Positions 16,595 to 27,300 are shown, numbered from the stretch's first letter. The stretch is DNA of 64,000 nucleotides from Mycobacterium kyorinense (GCF_002101735.1 NZ_LQPE01000143.1:62001-126000); one strand, 5' to 3'. Notes: generated by a model from the letters alone, not told the origin. Program-made: numbers and translations.

Positions 16595-17953
16595 ATAGCC
16601 GGGAGGAGATCGTCGAGGCCTTCGACGCGCTCAAGGCTGCCATGAAGTGTGCTCTGGATCTGTCGTTCGATGTGTTGACCACCCCGGAGCGGCTGGCGCT
16701 ACTGGAACGTTGCGAGACGGTCCGCCGCCGCCTGCCCGCCGTCGAGCATCCGCTGATCAACCAGCTCGCCGAACAGGCCGGCGAAACCGAGTTGGGCGGC
16801 ACGCTGCGCTTTGCGCTGGCCGGTCGGCTGCGCATCACCCCGGCCGAGGCCAGCCGACGCATCCACGACGCCGAAAACCTCGGGCCACGCCGCGCGATCA
16901 CCGGCGAACCACTCGAGCCACGGTTGCCCGCCACCGCCGCCGCCCAACGCGCCGGCGAACTCGGCACCCCCCATGTGGCGGTGATCCGCAGCTTCATGCA
17001 CCGGCTGCCCGACGCCGTGGACGCCGAAACCGCCGAGCACGCCGAAGCCCACCTGGCCGAACTGGCCGGGCAGCATCGTCCCGACGACCTATCCAAGCTG
17101 GCCGACAAGCTGATGCACTGCCTGCACCCCGACGGCGACTTCACCGACAACGACCGAGCCCGCCGGCGCAGCCTCATCCTTGGCAAGCAAGGCCCCGACG
17201 GCATGAGCGCCATCAGCGGCTATCTGACCCCCCAAGCCCGCGCCACCCTCGATGCCGTGCTGGCCAAACTGGCCGCCCCCGGCATGTGCAACCCCGACGA
17301 CCTCACCCCCTGCCTGAGCGGCACCCCGGCCCAACAAGCCATCGACAACGACACCCGCTCGGCCGGCCAGCGCAACCACGACGCCCTGATCGCCGCCGGG
17401 CGCGCACTGTTGGCCTCCGGTGAGTTGGGTCAACACAACGGGTTACCGGCGTCGATCATCGTCACCGCCAACCTCGCCGACCTGGAAGCCCAATGCGGCA
17501 CAGCGCTCACCGCCGGCGGCAGGCACCCTGCTACCGATGAGCGACGTCATCCGCATGGCAAGCCACGCCCATCACTACCTGGCCATCTTCGACAACGGCC
17601 ACCCGATCGGGCTCTACCACACCAAACGCATTGCCTCACCCGGTCAACGAATAGTGCTACACGCCAAGGACCGCGGCTGCTCGTTTCCCAATTGCGATAT
17701 GCCCGGCTATCTCACCGAAGTCCACCACGTCACCGCCTGGGCCCAATGTCACCAGACAGACATCGTCGACCTCACCCTGGCCTGCGGTCCGCACCACAAA
17801 CTCGCCGACCGAGGCTGGACCACCCGCAAGCTCAAAAACGGCGACACCGAATGGATACCACCACCCCACCTCGACCACGGCCAACCCCGCACCAACAAAT
17901 ACCACCACCCCGAAAAACTCCTCCGCGCAGACGCAGACGACGACGCGCCGTAG
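16585..17953 (+). pseudogene. DUF222-HNH endonuclease-like gene (13E12 type), frameshifted
   Basis: The first frame (from the ATG at 16585) encodes a DUF222 domain with [71 protein letters not shown] and [20 protein letters not shown]. At about 17521 the reading switches frame: the family sequence [26 protein letters not shown] resumes in the +1 frame and continues to 17953 through the HNH region [21 protein letters not shown] and CGPHH. Removing the single A at 17521 restores one 455-residue frame. Without correction the first frame runs on to 18066 with unrelated sequence. It is either a real one-base insertion or a sequencing error. Family members are tied to mobile REP13E12 elements and the SOS response. 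Confidence 0.82.
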
Positions 17954-17963
17954 CGCGGAAAGG

Positions 17964-18599
17964 TTACTCCGACAACTGGAATTCGATCATGGCTGCCACC
18001 GACTCGACGGCCTCACGCAGCGCCGCCAAACGATCGGCCGCCGACGGTGCGGACAACACCGCATAGCGGTCCGCCTGGCCCATCGGCACGCGAGTTGCCA
18101 ACGCGTACAACCGCTCTCCCGCATCATCGGGCCGCGGACCTAGCAGCATGTCGGGCCCCGGCAACACCACACCGCGGGCGCTCGCGATCCGCTCGAACAG
18201 CGCCAGCACCTGGTCCTCGACCTCGCGCAGCTGGTCGATGCCCACCGGATCCCCCGGCTCGTCGGGCCAGAACCGCACAAGAGCCCGCGGGTACGGATCG
18301 TCGGGCAGCCATTCGCTCACCCGGATCCGCCCGCGGGTGCGGCAGCGCAGCGCATACCGGCCGGAGCCCACATCGATGCATTCGTCGATCCCGGCGACGG
18401 TCCCCACGTCGCAGCGCGCATCGCCGCCGCCGACCTCGCGGCCCCGCGAGATCAGCACCACCCCGAACCGCGGCTCGGGGCTGCGCATGCAGTCCTGCAC
18501 CAGCGCCGTGTAGCGCGGCTCGAAGATGCGCAGCGGCAGGTCCTCGTTGGGCAGCAGCGCCGACTCCAGCGGAAACATCGGCAGCTCAAAAGTTTCCAC
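17964..18599 (-). CDS. LON substrate-binding-domain protein (Rv0434-like)
   Basis: A 211-residue stand-alone LON N-terminal (PUA-like) domain: [32 protein letters not shown], then [17 protein letters not shown] and [26 protein letters not shown]. It lacks the AAA and Ser-Lys protease domains of Lon, so it is not a protease by itself; a substrate adaptor role is possible but unproven. It starts 2 bp after the stop of the gcs2-type ligase in the same minus-strand run (ligase stop at 18602, this start at 18599), so it is cotranscribed. Confidence 0.85.
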   Translation of the reverse strand: METFELPMFPLESALLPNEDLPLRIFEPRYTALVQDCMRSPEPRFGVVLISRGREVGGGDARCDVGTVAGIDECIDVGSGRYALRCRTRGRIRVSEWLPDDPYPRALVRFWPDEPGDPVGIDQLREVEDQVLALFERIASARGVVLPGPDMLLGPRPDDAGERLYALATRVPMGQADRYAVLSAPSAADRLAALREAVESVAAMIEFQLSE

Positions 18600-18601
18600 G
18601 A

Positions 18602-19753
18602 TCAGATGTCCAGTTCGGCAACAAGCGCGTCGACGACAGCGCGCAAATCCCCGTCGTGTTCCTCGGCCACCCGGCGCTGCCGTTGATACGACGCCCCCAG
18701 CCGGGGGATATCGGCCACCGCGGCCAGTTCGTCGGCGCAGTGCAGCGACTTGGCCACCGGCTCAAGGCGATTGAGCACGTCCGGCAGATGGTCGGTGACC
18801 AGGCGTTCGTTGCTGTCGGCGTCGAGGATGATCACCGCATCCAGGCCGTAGCGGGCGGCCCGCCACTTGTTCTCCTGCACATGCCAGGGCGGCATGGTCG
18901 GCAGCGTCTCACCGGCTTCCAGCCGCCGATCCAAATCGACCACCAGGCAATGCGTCAACGCCACCAACGCGGCCAGCTCCCGCAGGTTCGACACCCCGTC
19001 GCAGATCCGCACCTCCAGCGTCCCATTGTGCGGCGAAGGCCGGATGTCCCAACGGATTTCGTCGATATCGTCGATGATCCCGGTCTTCTTCTGGTCGTGT
19101 ACGAACTTCTCGAACTCGGCCCAGGTCTGAAATTGAAATGGCAGCCCCGCGGTGGGCAGCTGCTGGAACATCATCGCCCGGTTGCTCGGATATCCGGTGT
19201 CCTCACCGCCCCACCACGGCGACGACGCCGAGAGCGCCAGCAGATGCGGGTAGTAGTCGAGCAGTGACGACATGATCGGCATCACCTTGTGCGCCGAGGA
19301 CAACCCGACGTGCACGTGCACACCCCAGATCAGCATCTGTCGCCCCCACCACTGGGTGCGCTTGATCAGCTCGGCGTAACGCGGTGCGTCGGTGAGCTTT
19401 TGAGCCGACCACTGCGCGAACGGGTGCGCTCCTGCACAGAACAGCTCCATGCCCCGGTCCCGGACGATGGGCCGCGCGGTGCGCAGCGTCTCGCGGAGAT
19501 CCTCCATCGCCTCGGCGGTGCACTCGCACACCCCGCTGACGATCTCGACGGTGTTGCGCAGCAATTCCTTGTGGACACGCGGGTTTTCGCCGATCTCCCC
19601 CATGACCTCGACGGCTTCGTTGCTCAGATCACGGGTCTGCGCGTCGACTAACGCGAATTCCCACTCCACTCCGATCGTCGGCCTTGGCGAGCCGGCGAAA
19701 TCCACACGCTCGGTTACCCTGTTGCCCTTCGGGCTAACCGGAACCAATGACAC
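18602..19753 (-). CDS. glutamate-cysteine ligase-like (YbdK/GCS2) protein
   Basis: A 383-residue carboxylate-amine ligase of the GCS2 family: [16 protein letters not shown] (about 26-41) holds the conserved metal-binding Glu residues, [22 protein letters not shown] follows, and [41 protein letters not shown] and [17 protein letters not shown] are active-site blocks. Mycobacteria make mycothiol rather than glutathione, so the physiological product is uncertain. The ATG at 19753 overlaps sodC by 20 bp; a GTG at 19717 just after the sodC stop is a serious alternative and would remove 12 weakly conserved residues. Confidence 0.85.
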   Translation of the reverse strand: MSLVPVSPKGNRVTERVDFAGSPRPTIGVEWEFALVDAQTRDLSNEAVEVMGEIGENPRVHKELLRNTVEIVSGVCECTAEAMEDLRETLRTARPIVRDRGMELFCAGAHPFAQWSAQKLTDAPRYAELIKRTQWWGRQMLIWGVHVHVGLSSAHKVMPIMSSLLDYYPHLLALSASSPWWGGEDTGYPSNRAMMFQQLPTAGLPFQFQTWAEFEKFVHDQKKTGIIDDIDEIRWDIRPSPHNGTLEVRICDGVSNLRELAALVALTHCLVVDLDRRLEAGETLPTMPPWHVQENKWRAARYGLDAVIILDADSNERLVTDHLPDVLNRLEPVAKSLHCADELAAVADIPRLGASYQRQRRVAEEHDGDLRAVVDALVAELDI

Positions 19754-20435
19754 CGCACGCCACCCGCTTGCCGGCGTCGCCGGTGGCCATGGTCGTTTGG
19801 TCGGGGCCGGGCGCGCCGTTGACTTGGGTGTAGCGGTCCGGCGGAATGTTGGCGAAGTTGTCGGCGCCCTCGTGGATGACGATCGCCGAGCCGTCGCCGG
19901 ACACCAGGTCCTCCTTGGTGAACGCGTCGGTCGTGGTCACCAGCAGCGCGGCGCCGTCCTTGCGCACCTGCAGCGAGGTCAGGTCACCGCTTTCGGGCTC
20001 CCCGGTATGCCCGGGAGCTTGGTAATGGCCACCCGCTGAGAGGAAGTCGCCCGGCGCGCCACCGGTTGGTGCGACGGAATTGGGCTCGCACTTGCCCACC
20101 GAATGGATGTGCACGCCATGGAAACCGGGGGACAGCTGGCCCAAGCCGGTGGTCTGGATCGTGACGGTCACATAGCCGTTGTCGAACTCGAACTTCGCGG
20201 TGGCGACCTGCACGCCGGTGGGCGACATCAAATGCGTGGTCAGGCTCTCCGGTCGGCCCGGCCCGCCCTTGGGCGGCGTGCTGGCCGGCGGCGGCGTCCC
20301 GGTCCAGACCGACGGCGTGGTCCCGGGCGACGTCGCCGGCGGCTGGTTGGGCGAACAGGCGCTCAGTGCGACGGGCGCGGCGAGCATTCCGAGGGCGGTT
20401 GCGGCGACGACTTTGCGGCTAAACGGCTTGACCAT
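19734..20435 (-). CDS. sodC: Cu,Zn superoxide dismutase lipoprotein
   Basis: A 233-residue exported SodC. The N-terminus [27 protein letters not shown] ends in the lipobox LSAC, followed by a Pro/Thr/Ser-rich linker to about residue 65. Metal-binding blocks are [13 protein letters not shown] (Cu ligands and the first structural Cys), [26 protein letters not shown] and the final [10 protein letters not shown] (second Cys). It dismutates superoxide on the outer face of the membrane and protects against the host oxidative burst. It precedes the gcs2-type ligase and LON-domain genes on the same strand, and virR lies 9 bp upstream. Confidence 0.95.
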   Translation of the reverse strand: MVKPFSRKVVAATALGMLAAPVALSACSPNQPPATSPGTTPSVWTGTPPPASTPPKGGPGRPESLTTHLMSPTGVQVATAKFEFDNGYVTVTIQTTGLGQLSPGFHGVHIHSVGKCEPNSVAPTGGAPGDFLSAGGHYQAPGHTGEPESGDLTSLQVRKDGAALLVTTTDAFTKEDLVSGDGSAIVIHEGADNFANIPPDRYTQVNGAPGPDQTTMATGDAGKRVACGVIGSG

Positions 20436-20444
20436 GGGGTAAGA

Positions 20445-20909
20445 CTAGCCCGCGACCACCACGATGACGCCGGGCGGCTGGTCGGCCACCTCGGGCACCC
20501 GCGGTTCGACCGGAGCATCCAGCAACTTGCCCACCGCGTCGGCGGTCTCCCGCTCCCCGGGGGCGTTGCTGAAGTACACGGTGGTGGTCGAGACGTCGGG
20601 CAACGACAGGTTGCCGACCTCGGGGACGTCGTAACCCTTGCCCTTGAGCTGGTCGGCGGTGCGCCCGGCGACGCCCTCCTGGCCGGAGATGTTGTAGACC
20701 CGCACCTGGGCCTTCGCCGCGGCCGGCGTCGACTTCTTCGGCGGCATTGTGCTCGTCGTCACGGTCGACACCGAATCGTCGTCGTCGGAGTGCCCGCTTG
20801 ATCCCATGGCCTGGAATCCCACCAGCAAGAAGATGACGCCGAGAAACAGCAGCACCATCACCATGGCCCGCAGGGGTAGACCGGAAGAGTCCGGAACGCG
20901 TTCGTTCAT
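20445..20909 (-). CDS. virR: VirR-like LytR C-terminal-domain membrane protein
   Basis: A 154-residue protein: cytoplasmic N-terminus, one membrane helix (AMVMVLLFLGVIFLLVGFQAM, about 15-35), an acidic/Ser-rich linker (SSGHSDDDDSVSTVTTSTMPP), then a LytR_C domain from about residue 67 (AQVRVYNISGQEGVAGRTADQLKGKGYDVPEVGNLS). By position and architecture it corresponds to Rv0431 (VirR), which controls vesicle release and envelope integrity in M. tuberculosis. It lacks the catalytic LCP domain, so it is not a ligase itself. It lies 64 bp after the DUF3263 gene. Confidence 0.85.
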   Translation of the reverse strand: MNERVPDSSGLPLRAMVMVLLFLGVIFLLVGFQAMGSSGHSDDDDSVSTVTTSTMPPKKSTPAAAKAQVRVYNISGQEGVAGRTADQLKGKGYDVPEVGNLSLPDVSTTTVYFSNAPGERETADAVGKLLDAPVEPRVPEVADQPPGVIVVVAG

Positions 20910-20973
20910 TTCAGCCCACTGTATCCAGGACTACGCCCGAACAGCTAAAGGCGCTCGGACCTCGGCGAAAGCC

Positions 20974-21282
20974 TCAGGTGACCTCGAAGCCGAGCCGCCG
21001 CGCGGCCCGCGCCTTTTGCCGGCTGGCGCGCAGCCGCCGCAGCCGCTTCACCAGCATCGGATCGGCAGCCAGCGCCTCGGGACGATCGACCAGCGCATTG
21101 AGCACCTGGTAATACCGCGTCGCCGACATCGAGAACAACTCTTTGATGGCTTCTTCTTTTGCACCGGCGTATTTCCACCATTGGCGTTCGAACGCCAAAA
21201 TGTCGTGTTCGCGGCGGGTCAGCCCATCAACGATTTCAGAGTCGTCCCCCGATCGATTAGCCCGCGCCTCAGCGCTGTCCAT
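20974..21282 (-). CDS. DUF3263 protein (Rv0430-like)
   Basis: A 102-residue cytoplasmic protein. The core LTRREHDILAFERQWWKYAGAKEEAIKELFSMSATRYYQVLNALVDRPEALAADPMLVKRLRRLRASRQKARAARR is the DUF3263 signature, a helical fold with a probable helix-turn-helix and a basic C-terminus, which suggests nucleic-acid binding. It is divergent from def with a 130-bp gap, and is the first gene of the minus-strand run DUF3263-virR-sodC-gcs2-LON. Confidence 0.85.
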   Translation of the reverse strand: MDSAEARANRSGDDSEIVDGLTRREHDILAFERQWWKYAGAKEEAIKELFSMSATRYYQVLNALVDRPEALAADPMLVKRLRRLRASRQKARAARRLGFEVT

Positions 21283-21412
21283 ATCGCTCCTCTGAGCCTT
21301 CCCAAGACCCTTCGAATCTCGAATGCTGGCTGTTCCGGCGAATATTCAACCACGCCGCCAACAGCTGACCCGTAACCCTCGCCCGCGAGTCGCCCGCTTA
21401 AGCTTGCCGACC

Positions 21413-22006
21413 ATGGCAGTCGTACCCATTCGGATCGTGGGAGATCCGGTCCTGCACACACCGACCAAGCCGGTGCCGGTGGGCGCAGACGGTTCGCTGC
21501 CAACCGATCTGCCGGAGTTGATCAGCACCCTCTACGACACCATGGACGCCGCGTACGGCGTCGGCTTGGCCGCCAACCAGATCGGCGTGAGCCTGCGGGT
21601 GTTCGTCTACGACTGCGCCGACGACCGCGGGCAGACCGCGCGCCGTCGCGGCGTGGTGGTCAACCCGGTGCTGGAGACTTCCGAGATTCCCGAGACCATG
21701 CCCGACCCGGATCACGACGACGAGGGTTGTCTGTCGGTGCCGGGCGAATCGTTTCCTACCGGACGCGCCAAATGGGCCCGGGTCAGCGGGCTCGACGCCG
21801 ACGGCAGCCCGGTCACCGTCGAAGGCACCGGGCTGTTCGCCCGAATGCTGCAGCACGAGACGGGCCATCTGGACGGCTTTCTGTATCTGGACCGGTTGAT
21901 CGGCCGGCACGCCCGCGCCGCGAAACGAGCCGTCAAGTCGCACGGCTGGGGCGTTCCCGGGCTGTCCTGGACACCCGGCGAAGGGCCGGACCCGTTCGGG
22001 CACTGA
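21413..22006 (+). CDS. def: peptide deformylase
   Basis: A 197-residue metallohydrolase that removes the N-formyl group from nascent proteins. All three motifs are present: [10 protein letters not shown] (motif 1), EGCLSVPGE (motif 2, with the metal-binding Cys) and QHETGHLDG (motif 3, HExxH). The ATG at 21413 gives the standard start ([21 protein letters not shown]); the open frame extends upstream to 21323 but that part is not conserved. The stop overlaps the ATG of the GNAT gene (TGATG). Confidence 0.95.
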   Translation: MAVVPIRIVGDPVLHTPTKPVPVGADGSLPTDLPELISTLYDTMDAAYGVGLAANQIGVSLRVFVYDCADDRGQTARRRGVVVNPVLETSEIPETMPDPDHDDEGCLSVPGESFPTGRAKWARVSGLDADGSPVTVEGTGLFARMLQHETGHLDGFLYLDRLIGRHARAAKRAVKSHGWGVPGLSWTPGEGPDPFGH

Positions 22007-22863
22007 TGGTTTCGTGGCCGGATCTCGGGACCCGGGTGACGGTTCGCTACCGCAGACCCGCCGGCAGTGTGCCGCCGCTGACCGACACGGTGGGGCATCT
22101 GCTGGCCGTCGCGCCGCTGGTGCGGGTTCGCACGAAAAGCGGGCAGGTGGTGGAGTTTTCGCCCGACGACGCGGTGGCGGTGCGGGCCCTGACCGACGCG
22201 CCGGTGCGCACCTCGCAGATCCGCGCGCTCGAGCACACCGCCGCGCTGGCCTGGCCGGGCCTCGAACAGCAGTGGCTGGACGGCTGGCTGCTGCGCGCCG
22301 CGCCCGGCGCCGGTATCGAAGTGAATTCCGCTGTGCCGCTGGATGTTTCAGCGTCGACCGGAGCCGTCCCGGCGATCGTGGAGTGGTACATCCAACGCGG
22401 GCTGACACCGAGACTTAGGCTGCCCGACCGGCTGTTGCGGCTGCCCGACGCCGGTGAGCACGCTCACCGCGTGCTGGTGCGTGACGTGAGCGCCGCCGAT
22501 GCCGACCCGGCAATCCATCTCGCGGCAAGCCCCGACGAGCACTGGCTGCGCTGCTACCGCGGCGCAGAGCCCGTCGAGGTGCTGACCGCAGTCCTCGACG
22601 GCGAGGTGGCGTTCGGAACCCACGACCGCGCGGCGGGCCGGGCATCAGTGACCGACGCCCCGGATGGCACCCGCTGGGTCGGCCTGTCGGCGATTTCCGA
22701 CGACCGCTTGTGTGAGGCGCTGCTGGCGTGGGGCGCATCCCGCGGCGCCACCCGCGGTTACGTCCGGGTGCTTGACGACGACCACGCCACCGCCGGCGTC
22801 GTCGAATCGCTGGGTTTCACAACGCACCACCGGGGCCGCTACCTCGCCGCGCATACGCTTTGA
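22006..22863 (+). CDS. GNAT-family N-acetyltransferase (Rv0428c-like)
   Basis: A 285-residue protein. The N-terminal 60 residues form a small beta domain (GTRVTVRYRRPAGSVPPLTDTVGHLLAVAPLVRVRTKSGQVVEFSPDDAVAVRAL) similar to those in histone-acetyltransferase-like mycobacterial proteins; the rest is a GNAT fold with ALEHTAALAWPGLEQQWLDGWLLRA, ALLAWGASRGATRGYVRVLDDDHATAGVVESLGF as the acetyl-CoA region. Its acceptor is unknown. It is translationally coupled to def upstream and lies 2 bp before xthA. Confidence 0.85.
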   Translation: MVSWPDLGTRVTVRYRRPAGSVPPLTDTVGHLLAVAPLVRVRTKSGQVVEFSPDDAVAVRALTDAPVRTSQIRALEHTAALAWPGLEQQWLDGWLLRAAPGAGIEVNSAVPLDVSASTGAVPAIVEWYIQRGLTPRLRLPDRLLRLPDAGEHAHRVLVRDVSAADADPAIHLAASPDEHWLRCYRGAEPVEVLTAVLDGEVAFGTHDRAAGRASVTDAPDGTRWVGLSAISDDRLCEALLAWGASRGATRGYVRVLDDDHATAGVVESLGFTTHHRGRYLAAHTL

Positions 22864-22865
22864 GT

Positions 22866-23726
22866 ATGCGGCTGGCCACCTGGAACGTGAACTCGATCCG
22901 CACGCGCCTCGACCGCGTGCTCGATTGGCTGCGCCGCGCCGACGTCGACGTGCTGGCGATGCAGGAAACCAAATGCGCCGACGACCAATTTCCGGCACTG
23001 CCGTTCTTCGAACTCGGCTACGAGGTGGCGCACTGCGGGTTCAACCAGTGGAACGGTGTCGCGATCGCCTCGCGGGTCGGGCTCGACGACATCGAGGTCG
23101 GTTTCGACGGCCAGCCGAGCTGGAGCAGCAAGCCGCGGGGTGATCGCAAGCGCGGCGAGGCCGGGCGCAGCGGGTCGCCCCCAGCAGCCGAGGCCGCCGC
23201 CGCGGCCGAAGCACGCGCGTTGGCCGCAACCTGCGGCGGGATCCGGGTGTGGAGCCTCTATGTGCCCAACGGCCGCGCGCTGGGCGATCCGCACTACACC
23301 TACAAGCTCAATTGGCTTGCCGCGCTGCGTGTTACGGCCGAAGGCTGGCTGCGCGACGACCCGTCGGCGCAGATCGCGCTGGTCGGCGACTGGAACATCG
23401 CCCCGACCGACGACGACGTCTGGAGCGTCGACTACTACCGCGGCTGCACACACGTCTCCGAGGCGGAACGCAAAGCGTTCAACGCGATCGTCGACGCTCA
23501 ATTCGCCGACGTGGTGCGGCCTTTCACGCCCGGACCCGGCGTGTACACCTACTGGGACTACACCCAGCTGGCCTTCCCCAAAGGACGCGGCATGCGCATC
23601 GATTTCATTCTCGCCTCACCCGCGCTGGCCGCCCGGGTCACCGGCGCGCAGATCGTCCGCGACGAGCGCAAAGGCAAAGCGCCCAGCGATCACGCACCGG
23701 TTTTGGTGGATTTACGCGAAGATTGA
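22866..23726 (+). CDS. xthA: exodeoxyribonuclease III
   Basis: A 286-residue AP endonuclease/3' exonuclease of the ExoIII family: LATWNVNSIRTRLDRVLDWL, VLAMQETKC (catalytic Glu), SLYVPNGRALGDPHYTYKLNWL, GDWNIAP (Asp/Asn pair) and GKAPSDHAPVLVDL (C-terminal DH). It acts in base excision repair. An Ala/Arg/Gly-rich segment at about residues 90-113 (RGDRKRGEAGRSGSPPAAEAAAAAE) sits between the conserved blocks SSKP and ARALAATCGG and looks like an in-frame insertion relative to the family length of about 268. The ATG at 22866 is chosen over a TTG at 22860. Confidence 0.93.
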   Translation: MRLATWNVNSIRTRLDRVLDWLRRADVDVLAMQETKCADDQFPALPFFELGYEVAHCGFNQWNGVAIASRVGLDDIEVGFDGQPSWSSKPRGDRKRGEAGRSGSPPAAEAAAAAEARALAATCGGIRVWSLYVPNGRALGDPHYTYKLNWLAALRVTAEGWLRDDPSAQIALVGDWNIAPTDDDVWSVDYYRGCTHVSEAERKAFNAIVDAQFADVVRPFTPGPGVYTYWDYTQLAFPKGRGMRIDFILASPALAARVTGAQIVRDERKGKAPSDHAPVLVDLRED

Positions 23727-23825
23727 CGCTAATGGCGGGCAGCTGTCGGACCGCTGTGCGTTCTCTGTACGTTTGCCCTGCACCGGTCATAGCATTTATG
23801 AAGCTGAACAGAATCTCATTGATTC

Positions 23826-23850
23826 GGTGAACTCCACAGGCGTGCGGGTA
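23826..23850 (+). promoter_or_regulatory. possible SigF-type promoter
   Basis: GGTGA at 23826-23830 and GGGTA at 23846-23850 are separated by 15 bp, resembling the mycobacterial SigF consensus (GGTTT, 15-17 bp, GGGTA) with two mismatches in the -35. It lies 51 bp upstream of the ATG at 23902. Suggestive only. Confidence 0.3.
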
Positions 23851-23901
23851 TACAACCGTCGCGAACCGGGGTTCGACAACTCAAGCGGTCAAGGAGTAAT
23901 C

Positions 23902-24333
23902 ATGGGTGCCATCGACGGCGCGGTGCGCAAGGCGAGTCGAACGGTCGGTCGCGCCGCCGCGGCCACCACGGCAGCCGCCGGCGCGGTGGGCGGCGCCGCG
24001 GTCAATGGCGCCGTCGGAGCCGTGACCGGTGCGGCGGCCGGTGTGCAAAAGGGAATCAACTCCGGCAGCCACTCGCTGCCTGCGGCCGCAGTGGCATTGG
24101 GTGCGCTGGGCGTTACCGGGCTGGTCGAGTGGCCGATTCTGCTCGCCGTCGGCGGCGGCGCATTGGTGTTGCGGCAGCTGAACCGCCAGCGCGACACGGC
24201 GGCCCCGGCGAAGTCCACTGCCGCCCCGGCCAAGAAGTCGGCCCCGGCGAGGAAGTCTACCGGATCGACGACGCGGGCCAAGAAAGCGCCAGCGCGGCAG
24301 TCGCGCAGCACGCAATCGCGTAGCCGCCGTTGA
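23902..24333 (+). CDS. small membrane protein with basic Ala/Lys tail (Rv0426c-like)
   Basis: A 143-residue protein. The N-terminal 55 residues are Ala/Gly/Val-rich with small-residue repeats (TVGRAAAATTAAAGAVGGAAVNGAVGAVTGAAAGVQKGIN). Two hydrophobic helices follow (SLPAAAVALGALGVTGLVEWPILLAVGGGALVLRQL), then a disordered, very basic tail of Ala-Pro-Lys/Arg repeats (TAAPAKSTAAPAKKSAPARKSTGSTTRAKKAPARQSRSTQSRSRR) like a histone H1 tail. A good ribosome site (aaggag at 23891-23896) precedes the ATG. The next gene, a CtpH-type ATPase, begins 4 bp after its stop. The tail could contact nucleic acid or acidic lipid head groups; the function is unknown. Confidence 0.78.
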   Translation: MGAIDGAVRKASRTVGRAAAATTAAAGAVGGAAVNGAVGAVTGAAAGVQKGINSGSHSLPAAAVALGALGVTGLVEWPILLAVGGGALVLRQLNRQRDTAAPAKSTAAPAKKSAPARKSTGSTTRAKKAPARQSRSTQSRSRR

Positions 24334-24337
24334 GCGA

Positions 24338-27300
24338 TTGAGTACCGTCGAATTCGTGCGAAGATCCATGCCGCTGCGCGCGGTCGCCATGGGCTTTCAA
24401 ACCCTGAGCACGACAGCGTCCGTTGGCGCCAGCATGGTCACTATTCCGGTTCGCGAAGCCGTCAGAGCGGTGTCGGGCGAGTTGCCCGGCCCGCCGCTAA
24501 CCCGGCATTGCTGGCGCGGACACAACCGCGCCTGGATCGAGGTGCGCGGCCTGGACCGCCCGGGCGGCGACGAACTCGCACGCGTGGTCCTCGACGCGGT
24601 CACCGCCCGCCCGGGCGTCGTCTCGGCGAAGCTGAACCGTCCGTTGTCGCGGCTGGTCGTCGAGCTCGACGGCGATCACGTGTCGCTGCGGGAGCTGTGT
24701 CGGGTGGTCGATGCCGCCGAAACCGGCCGCACCAACGGCGAACGGCCGAAACCGCTGCCCGGCGACGGCCTGCTGATCGCCACCAAGGCGGTGGCGGTCG
24801 GCGCCACCGCCGCCGGAATGGGTACCGCCTTGGCCGGCCGGGTGCTGCGCTGGCCGCGGCTGCCGGACACCGTCGAGGCGGCCGTGGTGGCCGTGGATTA
24901 CCAACCGCGGCTGCGCCGGCTGCTGGAGGAGCGGATCGGCCAGCCGGCCACCGACACCGTCCTGACGCTGGCGATGACCGCCGCGCACATCATTTCGCTC
25001 GCCCCGGCGTCGCTGGCCGTCGACCTGATGATGGAAATCGTCAAGGCCGCCGAGTGCCGCGCCGAGGCACAAGCCTGGCGCCGGCACGAGCCGAGGCTGG
25101 CCGTCCACGCCGACAACGACGACGTCTATCTGCCGTCGCGGCCGGTGCCCGTGCCGCCGGGAGCCGCCGAGCGTCATGCCCAGCGGGTCGCGCTGGCGCA
25201 GGCCGTCGGGGCAGGCGTCGTCGGCGCCGCCGCCCGCAGCGTCAACATGGCCGGCACGGCGGCGTTGGTGACCGCACCCAAGGCGCTGCGTACCACCCGG
25301 GAGTCGTTCGCCGCGGCGCTCGGCCAGGGGCTCTCCGAGCGGCACGGGGTGCTGCCATTGCGCCCGCACAGCCTGCGCCGGCTCGACCAGGTGGACGCGC
25401 TGCTCGTCGACCCCCGGGTGTTGTGCACCGACAAACTGCGCGTGGTACGCGTTCGCGGCGCCCGCGACGACGAACTCGCCGAGGCGTGGGAGCGCGCCCA
25501 GTCGCTGCTCGACGACGCCGATGCGGGCCTCGGCTGGCACCGGGTGCCCGGGGGGCGGGGACGCCGAGTCGAAGCGCTGATCTGTCCCACCCACGACCCA
25601 CTGGCCCCGGCGGTGATGGCCGAGGCGCGCCGCTGCGGCGTGGACCTGATCTCCGTCGACACCGACGCGCTCGGCGAACTGCGGCCCGCGTTCGACGAAG
25701 TCCGGCCGCTGGATGTCGGATCCCTTGACGACGCGCTCGCCGACGCCCTGGCGCACCTGCAGCGCGACGGTCACACCGTGGCAGTGCTGTCGTCCGCCGC
25801 CGCGCAAGCGCTGTCGTCGGCCGACGTCGCGCTGGGCCTCATCCCGCGCGACGACACCCAGCCGCCGCCGTGGTACGCCGATCTGCTGCTGCCCGACCTG
25901 GCCGGCGTCTGGCGGGTGCTGCACGCGCTGCCGGCGGCCAAGTCCGCCACCCGCCGCGGCATCGAAATATCCACTGGCGCTTCGGCTTTGGGCGCGCTAC
26001 TGATGCTTCCCGGGGTCCGGGGCCGCGGGCCGGGCCCGGTGACCACCGGCGCGGCGGCCGGCCTGCTGTCCGGCTACTGGCTGGCGCGCGGGGTGGTCAA
26101 CGCGGCCACACCGCGGCCGGCTCCGGTCCAGGAGTGGCACGCGATGACCGTCGAACAGGTCCGCCGCGAGTTGCCGCCGCCCGCCGAGCCCGACGTCGCC
26201 AAGCCAAGCCGCGCCGTCGCCACCGCTCAACGCGGCGCCGAGATCACCGCACGGCCGGGCCGCGCGGTCTGGAATTTCGTCAAGGCGGTGCGCGCCGAGT
26301 TGTCCGACCCGCTGACCCCGGTCCTCGCGCTCGGCTCGGCGGCCAGCGCGGTGCTGGGCTCGCCGGTGGACGCGGTGCTGGTGGGCTCTGTGCTCACCGG
26401 AAACGCGGTGCTCGCCGCCAGCCAGCGGCTGCGGGCCGAGAGCCGGCTGAACCAGTTGCTGGCCTTGCAGATTCCCCCGGCCCGCAAGGTCACCGCCGAC
26501 GGCTACGTCAATGTCAAAGCGGCGCAACTGCGCCCAGGCGACGTGATCGAGGTGCGCACCCACGAGGTGGTGCCCGCCGACGCCCGGCTGATCGAGGAAG
26601 AAGACCTCGAGGTCGACGAGTCCACGCTCACCGGCGAGTCGCTACCGGTTGAAAAGCAAACCGAGCCGACTCCGGGCGTGGAGCTGGCCGACCGTCGCTG
26701 CATGGTGTTCGCCGGGACCACCGTCGTGGCCGGCACCGCGCTGGCGGTGGTGACCGCCGTCGGCGCCGACACCCAGGCGCGACGCGCCGCCGAGCTCGCG
26801 TCCGGTGAGCTGCCCGACGTCGGGCTGCAACACCAGCTCAGCCAGCTCACCAACCGCGCCTTCCCGGTCAGCATGGCCGGCGGCGTCCTTGTCAGCGCGC
26901 TGGGGATGTTGCGCCGCAAGGGGTTACGCCAGGCAGTGGCCAGCGGCATCGCCGTCACCGTGGCGGCCGTGCCCGAAGGGATGCCGCTGGTGGCCACCCT
27001 CGCCCAGGCGGCGTCGGCCCGGCGGCTGACCAATTACGGTGCGCTGGTACGCATTCCGCGGTCGGTGGAGGCGCTCGGCCGCGTCGACGTGGTGTGCTTC
27101 GACAAGACCGGCACGCTGTCCGAGAACCGGCTGCGGGTGTCGCAGGTGCATCCCGTGGCGGGCCACTCGCGCGAAGACGTGCTGCACTCTGCAGCGCACG
27201 CCGCGCCCACCGCCAACGGCAACCCGCACGTACACGCCACCGACCGCGCCATCATCGAGGCCGCGCAGTCGGTGAACGGCTCGGCGCCCACCGACGAGCC

